From the NCBI GenBank assembly GCA_965284365.1, contig OZ260079.1:2542001-2606000 (forward strand): a stretch of 64,000 nt of DNA, read 5' to 3'. Shown here piece by piece: positions 53,109 through 59,986 of the stretch (position 1 is the first letter of the stretch; the number at the start of each line of letters is the position of its first letter). The stretch is from Phragmitibacter sp965284365 (GTDB taxonomy: Bacteria; Verrucomicrobiota; Verrucomicrobiia; Verrucomicrobiales; Verrucomicrobiaceae). The notes beneath the pieces were generated by a model. The model was not told where the DNA came from, made no database searches, and was given only the letters and a program-made list of their open reading frames with translations. The position numbers and the translations under genes were made by a program.

Positions 53109-54029
53109 TTAGCGCAGCGGGCGGGGGAATGCAACACGCTCGAACCACCAAGGCAGGTTCATGAGGAAAATCAGCTCCAGCAGGGTGTGGTAGTGGAAGG
53201 TCAGCCCCATGAGCCACTCCACCCCGACGTGAAAGCCAATGAGGGAAAAGCCGATGAAAAGCCCCCAGGCTCTGTCCCGAAGCGCTGTGAACGCGAACAG
53301 CTCCAGCAGGAACCCGGAACCAAACACCACCTGCGTGATGAAAGGATGCTGGATGAGCCAAATAGCCACGGAGACATCCGGCTGACTGGACATATCCCCA
53401 CCCACATCACCGTAGGAAAGGAGCTGTTGGGATTTGATGATCTCGACGGGGATGTATTTGGAATTCCAGAGCCAAAGGCCCTTGGTGTTGATGATCTTTG
53501 TAACGGCCGAAACGACATAGCTGAAGCTGATGACGCCCACGCTATAGTACATCATGTAGCTGGCGAGAGGCAGGGGGAGACTGCGGTGGCGTCCTCGGAG
53601 CTGCCACCACCAGACCACGATGGCCTGAGCCAGCAGGGTAAGGGTCACCAGTTGGTAGCCGTGGTGAATGGCGGACTGGGAGTTCGCATACGCACGAACC
53701 ATGGCGCTCAAAAGCGTCAGGACCGGCAAGGCCACGAGTAGGCCTCGTCCCATTACGTAAAAAAAGCAGCCAATGCCTGCCAGCGCCAGGATGGTCTCAT
53801 ACATGCCCGGGCGATGCAAAAACGTCAGATCGAAGAGGCGGGCAAGGCCTACAGGTGTGGGTTGGGACTCGAACTTATAGGGATGCCAGTCCGCGAAGGT
53901 GTCCATGACTACCCCGGCAAAGCAGAGCCGCACCACGAACCATTCCCAGCCCGACACCGGCCAGGGCTGGAACCCTTTCTGGAACCAGTTGGACAGGGCG
54001 GATTTGAGGCGGCCGGGAGATTCACTCAT
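53109..54029 (-). CDS. HTTM-like polytopic membrane protein
   Basis: About 306 residues from the ATG at 54029; a GTG at 54059, directly abutting the stop of the preceding gene, would add ten. There are roughly six to eight membrane helices with a WPVSGWEWFVVRLCFAGVV start. Further features are YPFSH-like aromatic clusters in the partner gene and a long extracytoplasmic stretch (NTKGLWLWNSKYIPVEII). The helix pattern and FHVGVEWLMGLTFHYH resemble HTTM proteins, relatives of vitamin K gamma-carboxylase, but the key residues cannot be assigned by eye. It lies 30 bases after the 174-residue gene, so the two probably work together. Function is unknown. Confidence 0.5.
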   Translation of the reverse strand: MSESPGRLKSALSNWFQKGFQPWPVSGWEWFVVRLCFAGVVMDTFADWHPYKFESQPTPVGLARLFDLTFLHRPGMYETILALAGIGCFFYVMGRGLLVALPVLTLLSAMVRAYANSQSAIHHGYQLVTLTLLAQAIVVWWWQLRGRHRSLPLPLASYMMYYSVGVISFSYVVSAVTKIINTKGLWLWNSKYIPVEIIKSQQLLSYGDVGGDMSSQPDVSVAIWLIQHPFITQVVFGSGFLLELFAFTALRDRAWGLFIGFSLIGFHVGVEWLMGLTFHYHTLLELIFLMNLPWWFERVAFPRPLR

Positions 54030-54059
54030 CGAGAAAAGACAGGAAACTTTATCGGCCAC

Positions 54060-54584
54060 CTACTGCAGCGTGCCGACCACGGCATCAGTTCGCACCAGTT
54101 TGCCGTCCTCCACCCAGACGGTGGATTCCCGAAGCTGGATGTCCTCCGGCAGTTGGCGGTGCTTTTTGCGTTTCAGGGATTGTTCCCGGAGAAATGCCAA
54201 AACGAGACGGGCGGACTCTGCTTTAAACTCCACTTCAGGTCTAGGCTCCCGATTCTCCCGTTTGGCAGCTTTGAGTTCGGCGTCGTGAAGCTCCTGTTTG
54301 TGCGTCCCGAATTTTTTTCCCACCCGGGAAGGGGTGAACCCTGTGTGCCAAACGACGGGCAAAGGCTTGCCATTGGCGTCGGCCAGATATTGAAATGGCA
54401 GCGGCTTCGTGGAAGGCCGCGAGTACATGGGGTAGTGGCTGAAGGGGTAATTGTCCCGAATGATTTGGCAGGCTAATACGAACAGAATCAACGGGAAAAC
54501 AGGATGCCGTCTCAGCCGCGCAAACCATGACTGCCCGCTGGAGGGGATGCCGGGTTTAAGGGAGGCAGTGGCTTCGGCGTGCAT
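54060..54584 (-). CDS. Small membrane-anchored partner of the HTTM-like protein
   Basis: A 174-residue protein with one membrane helix (residues ~28-45, VFPLILFVLACQII), then an extracytoplasmic part containing RDNYPFSHYPMYSRPS and a Lys/Glu/Arg-rich helix (ELHDAELKAAKRENREPRP). I do not recognise the family, though YPFSHYPMYS is a conspicuous motif. Its stop lies directly before the HTTM-like gene (TAG immediately followed by GTG), suggesting co-translation. Confidence 0.65.
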   Translation of the reverse strand: MHAEATASLKPGIPSSGQSWFARLRRHPVFPLILFVLACQIIRDNYPFSHYPMYSRPSTKPLPFQYLADANGKPLPVVWHTGFTPSRVGKKFGTHKQELHDAELKAAKRENREPRPEVEFKAESARLVLAFLREQSLKRKKHRQLPEDIQLRESTVWVEDGKLVRTDAVVGTLQ

Positions 54585-54695
54585 GCGCTAGATGGGCCTA
54601 CCATGCATCTCCGTTTGACGCAACACCCCGCATCAGAACATCACCGGAAGAACTTTTAAGGGTGCTCTCCGCAGCAAATTATAGTAGACAGTGGG

Positions 54696-55646
54696 ATGAA
54701 GCTCCCATTCACACTTAGGGCCAAGGCGGAGGCACAAATTGCGAAGGTGAAACAGAAATTGGTGGAGGCCAAGGACGCAGCGAATAAGAAGTTAGCCGAG
54801 GTCCAAGCCAAGGCTCGCGCCAAGGCCGACAGATACGAGCAACGTGTTGCCAAGCATGAAGCCGAGATCGAGCGGCTGCGCATCGTAATCTCAACCATGG
54901 AGGGTGCGGCGAGCGACCAAGATCAGTCTCGTCAGGTTTTGGCCCTCCGCCTTAGCGGAGAAGGAATCGAGGTCGGCGCGCTGGATCACCCGCTCAAAGT
55001 GCGTGCTGGAGTGAAAGTGCGTTACGTGGATTTGCTGACTCGTGAGCAGAACTTGCTCAGGTTTCCAACTCTGGACGCGGAAACGCTGGTGGAAACGGAT
55101 TACATCTGTGATGGGCAAACGCTTTCTGTCATACCGGATGCGAGTCAGGACTTTGTGATCGCGAATCACATGCTGGAACACTGCATTAATCCACTCAAAG
55201 CAGTGGAAACTTTTCTGCGAGTCCTGAAGCCGGAGGGCCGCCTCTTTATCGCCCTACCCGACAAACGATTCACTTTTGACTTCAAACGCAAGATCACGCC
55301 GTGGGAACATGTGAAACATGATTTTCTGACGAACCGCACGATGGAGGATCGGGAAGTTTATGAAGAATACCGCGACTGTGTGGATCCGCACTTAGACGTG
55401 GACGTTTATATGCAGCAGCAGGTCGAAATCCACCACCACGCCTGGACGCAGTCAGAGATCATGGAGATGTTCATCAACGCGCGGCGCGAACTGGGCATGC
55501 TGCTGGAGATCGAAATGATGGCGAAACGTGGCAATGAGGTGATCCTGCTCATGCAAAAATCGGATCCGCCCCATGAGGATCACACCGTGAAGCATGCCAA
55601 AGCGCTCGCAGCATTGGAGGCCTTAAACGCGAGTCACTCCAAATAA
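54696..55646 (+). CDS. SAM-dependent methyltransferase with N-terminal coiled coil
   Basis: A 316-residue protein. Residues 1-70 are a Lys/Glu/Ala-rich coiled coil (AKVKQKLVEAKDAANKKLAEV, RYEQRVAKHEAEIERLRIVI). Residues ~85-260 are a class I methyltransferase of the Methyltransf_11 type: GIEVGALDHPLKV is a modified motif I, and FVIANHMLEHCINPLKAVETFLRVLKPEGRLFIALPDKRFTFD are motifs II and III. The last ~55 residues are helical. Proteins of this type (motif I with GALDHP) often modify surface polysaccharide or fatty acid. There is no signal peptide. The gene overlaps the 3' end of the histidine kinase gene by 13 bases in convergent orientation. Confidence 0.8.
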   Translation: MKLPFTLRAKAEAQIAKVKQKLVEAKDAANKKLAEVQAKARAKADRYEQRVAKHEAEIERLRIVISTMEGAASDQDQSRQVLALRLSGEGIEVGALDHPLKVRAGVKVRYVDLLTREQNLLRFPTLDAETLVETDYICDGQTLSVIPDASQDFVIANHMLEHCINPLKAVETFLRVLKPEGRLFIALPDKRFTFDFKRKITPWEHVKHDFLTNRTMEDREVYEEYRDCVDPHLDVDVYMQQQVEIHHHAWTQSEIMEMFINARRELGMLLEIEMMAKRGNEVILLMQKSDPPHEDHTVKHAKALAALEALNASHSK

Positions 55647-56767
55647 CGCATCCGCTTCTCCACCAGCGGCAGGTAGATATTGACCCGGGTCCCTTCACCC
55701 TCACGGCTTTCGAGTTCAATTTCTCCGCCATGCTCCCGGATAATGCGGCGGACGATGAGAAGTCCCAGACCGGTTCCGGTCTTGCGCGTCGTGAAGAAGG
55801 GTTGGAACAGATTGCCGAGATTCTCTGGTGATATGCCTCGTCCCTGATCCTGAAAGCTGAGACGCACTTCGAAGTCGTTGAACGTCCCGGAGATGTTGAG
55901 GATGCCGCCGTCCGGCATGGCCTGGCAGGCGTTGCGGATCAGATTGTAAAAAGCCTGTTTCATCTGGTCGCCGTCCAGCGGCATCTCCGGGAGGTCGCGC
56001 CGGATGTCCATCTTCACCGTGACATGCGCCTGCTTCAGTTCGGGGGTGAGGAACTTCACGGTTTCCTTCAACAGATCCTGGATATGCAGGCGCTGCCACT
56101 GCGGCTGCGTGGGCCGGATGGCGGCAAGGAACTGGCCGATGATGGTGTCCATCCGCTTCAGTTCGCCTTGCGCGATTTGCAGCAGATCCTGGAGCTGGCC
56201 CGTGGGCTTTCCCGTCAGCTTCTTGAGCCGCCGCTCCAAAAGTTGCAGGTGAATTGTGAGGGAGTTCAGGGGATTGCCCAACTCGTGCGCGACGCCTGCG
56301 GCCAGCAGGGTCAGGGCGGAGATGCGCTCACTCTCGATCTTCTCCTCAGTCAGTTTCCGTGTCAGCGTGATATCCCGGATCAGCATGACAAAACCCAGAT
56401 CGCCGGACTCCTCGATGGCCGTGAGATAGAAATTCAGATAGCGGTTCTCAGGATAGAAAATCTCGATGTCCCGGCTGACCGAACCGCCGCTTTGCATCAG
56501 CGTTTCCCAATCAAAACCGCGCAAGCCTTCGCCCAGTTTCTTGCCAATGACCTCATTCCGCTCCAGGCCAAACAGGACACAGGCGGCACGATTCACATAG
56601 GTGACGCTGCCCTCCGGATCGAGCAGGATGACGCCCTCCTGCAGGGCTTCGAAGACCTTCTCAAAGAAGCCTTTTTCCTGGATGAGGCGGCGCATGTAGC
56701 GCTGCATGTCTTCCGGCTCCAGCCGGTCCATGCGTTTCACCAGTTTGTCGAAGAAGCCTGAATTCAT
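55634..56767 (-). CDS. Orphan PAS-domain sensor histidine kinase
   Basis: A 377-residue cytoplasmic kinase without membrane helices. PAS domain about 35-135 (LLDPEGSVTYVNRAACVLFGLERNEVIGK), HisKA with phospho-acceptor His161 in AAGVAHELGNPLNSL, and HATPase about 255-370 with N box NACQAMPDG, G1 QDQGRGI and G2 KTGTGLGLLIV. It resembles NtrB/AtoS-type kinases that pair with sigma-54 activators. No response regulator is adjacent on either side. It probably senses a cytosolic or membrane signal through PAS. Confidence 0.92.
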   Translation of the reverse strand: MNSGFFDKLVKRMDRLEPEDMQRYMRRLIQEKGFFEKVFEALQEGVILLDPEGSVTYVNRAACVLFGLERNEVIGKKLGEGLRGFDWETLMQSGGSVSRDIEIFYPENRYLNFYLTAIEESGDLGFVMLIRDITLTRKLTEEKIESERISALTLLAAGVAHELGNPLNSLTIHLQLLERRLKKLTGKPTGQLQDLLQIAQGELKRMDTIIGQFLAAIRPTQPQWQRLHIQDLLKETVKFLTPELKQAHVTVKMDIRRDLPEMPLDGDQMKQAFYNLIRNACQAMPDGGILNISGTFNDFEVRLSFQDQGRGISPENLGNLFQPFFTTRKTGTGLGLLIVRRIIREHGGEIELESREGEGTRVNIYLPLVEKRMRYLE

Positions 56768-56853
56768 GTCGAATGCTCTCTCTAGCCAACTAGGAATGTA
56801 GGTTTAGGCAAGCCAGAGTTGAAGCAGAGGTGAGCTTGTGTCTTCATGGCGGC

Positions 56854-57177
56854 ATGTCCGCGGAATGCCTTGTCGTGCTTTGCACTTTCCCCGATGTCGA
56901 GACCGCCCGGCGCATCGCCATGGTGTTGGTGGAGAAGAAACTGGCGGCCTGTGTGAACCTGTGCCCGGGCATCGAGTCCATCTACTCCTGGGAGGGGAAG
57001 GTCGAAAAGGCCACAGAGATCTTGGGAATCATCAAAACCACTCCGGAGCGGTATGCGGCCTTGGAGGTGGAGGTGAAGGCGCAACATCCCTATGACGTGC
57101 CGGAAGTGTTGGCGCTGCCGGTGGGGGCAGGAGCCGAGGGTTATTTGAATTGGATCAAAACCAGCGTAACTCTCTGA
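56854..57177 (+). CDS. cutA: Divalent cation tolerance protein CutA
   Basis: 107 residues from the ATG at 56854, giving MSAECLVVLCTFPDVETARRIA. A GTG at 56830 would add eight. The CutA1 fold is clear: ARRIAMVLVEKKLAACVNLCPGIESIYSWEGKVEKATE, ILGIIKTTPERYAALEVEVKAQHPYDVPEVLALP. CutA is a trimer of unclear physiological role, linked to copper tolerance in E. coli. It is convergent with the VanX-like gene across the palindromic gap. Confidence 0.93.
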   Translation: MSAECLVVLCTFPDVETARRIAMVLVEKKLAACVNLCPGIESIYSWEGKVEKATEILGIIKTTPERYAALEVEVKAQHPYDVPEVLALPVGAGAEGYLNWIKTSVTL

Positions 57178-57234
57178 TGCGAAGCTAGTTGAAAAGAATT
57201 TTGCGTATATGCCGATGCGTGCATATGCATTTTG

Positions 57235-57252
57235 TATGACTATATAGTCATA
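57235..57252. repeat. Perfect 18-base AT-rich palindrome, copy 2
   Basis: TATGACTATATAGTCATA is a perfect palindrome, 58 bases after the cutA stop and about 105 before the end of the VanX-like gene. An upstream GCATATGC is also palindromic. The same core recurs at 6321-6342, also between convergent genes. It has no GC clamp or T-tract, so it is not a normal terminator. Confidence 0.55.
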
Positions 57253-57319
57253 TATCGGGAAAATTTGCTGCGCCATTTTCTCCGAGCGGCGAGGATGCGG
57301 CGGCCTAAGATACCGTAGG

Positions 57320-57342
57320 GTCCGCCTTGAGGCAAAGCGGAC
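57320..57342. repeat. Inverted repeat beyond the VanX-like gene
   Basis: GTCCGCCTT and AAAGCGGAC pair at eight of nine positions around a five-base loop, 15 bases beyond the VanX-like stop. It may be a transcript-end hairpin; no T-tract follows on the minus strand. Confidence 0.35.
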
Positions 57343-57356
57343 GAGCCAAGGTGCGA

Positions 57357-58163
57357 TCAACGCCGCCGTTTCGCCGGAGGTTTGATCTTGGGCAGGGCCA
57401 TTCCGATGTCCGCCGCAAAGACGACAGGGGGCACGGGGCCCTTGTTGTAGTCCGCGTCGTCGAAATGCCACCACTCCGTATTCAAAATCGTAAAACCGGC
57501 AGCAAGCATGGCTTGCTGCAGAGCAAAAAGATTGCGGCGTACATCAGGATCGCTGCCCTGGTACAGGTAGGCGGCGAGGGGGCCGCCGCTGTCATACTTC
57601 GTGGGCATTTTCATCTCCCGGCCCTGCATGTCCACGAGGGTGACGTCCACCGCCGTTCCCGAGCAATGACGGGACCACATGATCTTGGGATCGGTGAACA
57701 TATTCGTGTAGCCACCGTGCTCGAAAAGGGAAAGCTGCACCTCGGGCGGACGCCAGGCATCCCAGATTTTCAGGCGATAGCCCTGCGGCCAGAGGAACAT
57801 CTGGGCGCGCCGAAGCTTCTCCGCGGTGGCTGGGTGGAGAAGGCAGGCCATGCTCTCCGGGTACAGCTTCTGGCGGGTGATGTTCTCGCGAGTGCCGTAA
57901 GGCAGCTCACAAATGATATCCGGAATGATGGCCCGGACATTCACCAGTTCCCCCTTTCCCTCTGCAGGGACAGCCCGCAGGACAGTCGAGGGCGCGGGAG
58001 GCGCGAGGTCCCCCCCACGACTCGAACATTGCGTGAGCAATCCGGGCATCAGCACAAGGGCGAGAAGTGCTAAAGAAAGCCGAATATTCTGAAAATTATA
58101 AAATTTAACTTTTATTACAAACAAGGTGATATTAAATTTTGGCTGATACCGCGTTCCAGCCAT
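57357..58163 (-). CDS. VanX-like D-Ala-D-Ala dipeptidase (M15), lipoprotein
   Basis: Up to 268 residues from the ATG at 58163, with the catalytic domain intact. In this numbering zinc ligands are His166 and Asp173 (SRHCSGTAVDV) and His233 (TEWWHFD), catalytic Glu230 and the VanX-type Arg138 (DAWRPPEV). Cys46 (LLTQC) is a plausible lipobox after LALLALVLMPG, so the mature enzyme would be membrane-anchored. The leader is too long from the ATG; a TTG at 58124 fits better, and the 5' end overlaps the divergent prepilin peptidase start. The enzyme hydrolyses D-Ala-D-Ala dipeptide, or D-Ala-bearing peptides, in peptidoglycan recycling. No vanHA genes are nearby, so this is not a vancomycin cluster. 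Confidence 0.85.
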   Translation of the reverse strand: MAGTRYQPKFNITLFVIKVKFYNFQNIRLSLALLALVLMPGLLTQCSSRGGDLAPPAPSTVLRAVPAEGKGELVNVRAIIPDIICELPYGTRENITRQKLYPESMACLLHPATAEKLRRAQMFLWPQGYRLKIWDAWRPPEVQLSLFEHGGYTNMFTDPKIMWSRHCSGTAVDVTLVDMQGREMKMPTKYDSGGPLAAYLYQGSDPDVRRNLFALQQAMLAAGFTILNTEWWHFDDADYNKGPVPPVVFAADIGMALPKIKPPAKRRR

Positions 58164-58167
58164 TGCC

Positions 58168-59337
58168 ATGCCACAAACGAAGCTTCTCGAGATTTTGCTC
58201 CATGTCATTGTCTTCCTTTTGGGGGCAGGCATTGGATCGTTCCTGAACGTGGTGATTTACCGGCTGCCAATCGGCTTGTCCGTCAATGATCCCAAACGCT
58301 CCTTCTGCCCCATCTGCAAGACACAAATCCCGTGGTGCCGGAATTTGCCGTTGATCACCTGGCTGGCGCAACGGGGGCGTTGTGCGTCCTGCCAGGCGCC
58401 GATTCCCTTCCGCTATTTCTTTGTGGAACTGCTGACCGGCGTGATCTTCTACGCCATCTTCATGAAGTTCGGTGGCCCGTGGCCGCAAATCAGCCAATGG
58501 GGCGATGTGGTGCTGCTTTACTGGATTTTCGCCGCGTTGCTGATCGCGGGGACGTTTATTGATATTGACCATTTCATCCTGCCGCATTCCATCACGCTGG
58601 GCGGACTGATGGTTGGGCTGCTTGGAAGCTGGATCACTCCGGAACTCATGCAGCAATCGGAGCGCGGCCAAGGCATTTTGGTTTCCTTTGTGAGCGCCTG
58701 CATCGGCCTTGGCATTCTGTGGACGGTCGTAGAACTCGGGAAGCTCGCCTTTGGACGCATCCGTCAGAAGTACGAGAAGGCAGTGCCTTGGAGCATCACA
58801 GAGCCACCGGAGGATGGACCCCTCGTCTTCAAGGTGGCCGATGAAGAACTGACCTATGACGACATTTTCACTCGGCCGAGCGATCGTCTGCTGATAACGG
58901 CGGAGTCCGCCATGGTGAACGAGATAGTATACGGCAAAACGATCGTGGAAGTCAGATTGGCGCGCATCAAGGTGAAGCCCGCGGATGGCTCAGGTCCTGA
59001 GGTCTTGCATCCAATCGAGGAAGTGAAGAAGATTAGCGGGACCACCACGGAGATTGTGATCCCGCGGGAAGCCATGGGCTTTGGCGATGTGTTGTTGCTG
59101 GCGATGATCGGCTCATTCCTGGGATGGCAGGCGGTGTTATTCACGCTCGTGGCCGGTTCCTTCCTGGGGTCAGTCGTGGCGCTGGGGCCGAGGATTTTTG
59201 GAAAGACTCAATGGACGGCGCAGATCCCGTTTGGACCGTATTTGGCGGGCGGTGCGATGATCTGGTTGTTCTACGGACCGCAGTTTGTGCGGTGGTATTT
59301 GGAGACGTTCCGGTTTGGGGGTGGGGAGACGTATTGA
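58168..59337 (+). CDS. Prepilin peptidase with an inserted domain
   Basis: A 389-residue A24 family peptidase/N-methylase that processes prepilins like the one at 13455. N-terminal Cys motifs Cys47-x2-Cys50 and Cys72-x2-Cys75, catalytic Asp pair Asp132/Asp134 (GTFIDIDHFILP) and the GxGD site (MGFGDVLL, residues 303-310) are present, with about eight membrane helices. Residues ~201-300 are a soluble, beta-rich insert (ADEELTYDDIF, VEVRLARIKVK) not seen in standard PilD. It lies between the two catalytic Asp segments. The gene is divergent from the VanX-like one. Confidence 0.88.
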   Translation: MPQTKLLEILLHVIVFLLGAGIGSFLNVVIYRLPIGLSVNDPKRSFCPICKTQIPWCRNLPLITWLAQRGRCASCQAPIPFRYFFVELLTGVIFYAIFMKFGGPWPQISQWGDVVLLYWIFAALLIAGTFIDIDHFILPHSITLGGLMVGLLGSWITPELMQQSERGQGILVSFVSACIGLGILWTVVELGKLAFGRIRQKYEKAVPWSITEPPEDGPLVFKVADEELTYDDIFTRPSDRLLITAESAMVNEIVYGKTIVEVRLARIKVKPADGSGPEVLHPIEEVKKISGTTTEIVIPREAMGFGDVLLLAMIGSFLGWQAVLFTLVAGSFLGSVVALGPRIFGKTQWTAQIPFGPYLAGGAMIWLFYGPQFVRWYLETFRFGGGETY

Positions 59338-59378
59338 GAGCAGAGGACGTCTTGCTCAGTTCCGGTTAAGTTCTTTGC

Positions 59379-59798
59379 ATGATTCGCGACAGTCTCGTTC
59401 CAGCATTGAAGCGCGAATTTGGCGATTGGGATATTCAGTTCGACACCCCACCACAGGCGATTGCCACATTCCCCGCCGCACAACCGGAAGTTGGAAAAGT
59501 GCTCGTTTATGACAACGGCGATGAGGTCACGGTAACGATTGAGAAGATTACGCACGGGCATTTCAGAGCCTATGGCGAGAGCATTCCAGAAGCCCAAGGA
59601 GATGAATCCGTGACCGAGGACGTCATCGATTTTTTGCACGCTTTATTCAGTGACCGCATCCTGCTTCATTGCTCGTATGATGGTCGTACGGGTGGTTGGA
59701 CGAGGATTGATTTGGCTCAGGACGGATCAGCTGAGTTTTTGAAGTCACGACGCTATTATCTTTGGTCTCGGCCATTTGAGAACTACGACAATGTCTAA
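59379..59798 (+). CDS. Small conserved-looking hypothetical protein
   Basis: A 139-residue soluble protein with an alternating helix/strand pattern: DSLVPALKREFGDWDIQF, GKVLVYDNGDEVTVTIEKITHGHFRAY, SVTEDVIDFLHALFSDRILLHC and a basic/aromatic end. I do not recognise it. The strand-rich body with a Trp- and Tyr-rich C terminus is somewhat like small immunity proteins, but that is only a resemblance. It follows the prepilin peptidase gene by 41 bases. Confidence 0.6.
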   Translation: MIRDSLVPALKREFGDWDIQFDTPPQAIATFPAAQPEVGKVLVYDNGDEVTVTIEKITHGHFRAYGESIPEAQGDESVTEDVIDFLHALFSDRILLHCSYDGRTGGWTRIDLAQDGSAEFLKSRRYYLWSRPFENYDNV

Positions 59799-59893
59799 CC
59801 CTGAGAAGCGGTGAACTGACCGAGTGCGCTGGAAATGACTGGGATCGTGGGGGGGGAATTGTTTTAATGTCGGTAACCGTGTAGGGCGTAGCC

Positions 59894-59915
59894 GGACGAG
59901 TTTGGAAACTCGTCC
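59894..59915. repeat. Perfect 10-base-arm palindrome, possible repeat-element tip
   Basis: GGACGAGTTT and AAACTCGTCC flank a GG centre. A few bases outside also pair (GTA with TAC). It lies in the 188-base gap between the 139-residue gene and the end of the beta-helix gene. I see a single copy in this window. Such short palindromes can be tips of dispersed intergenic repeats (REP-type); this is inference. Confidence 0.5.
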
Positions 59916-59986
59916 TACGGCGCCAGTCGTGTGCCGGGTCGGTCGAGAGGCTTGACCGTGGGGCGTGCGCTGGGGCGCCTATTTCT

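Noticed and set aside
51690..53741. A 683-codon open frame antisense to lpd and the HTTM-like gene
   Set aside because: The opposite strand codes for dihydrolipoyl dehydrogenase with all catalytic motifs. The antisense product is low in recognisable structure.
57357..58163. Part of a vancomycin-resistance cluster
   Set aside because: VanX-like dipeptidases are common in peptidoglycan recycling; no vanH, vanA or VanRS-like genes are adjacent.
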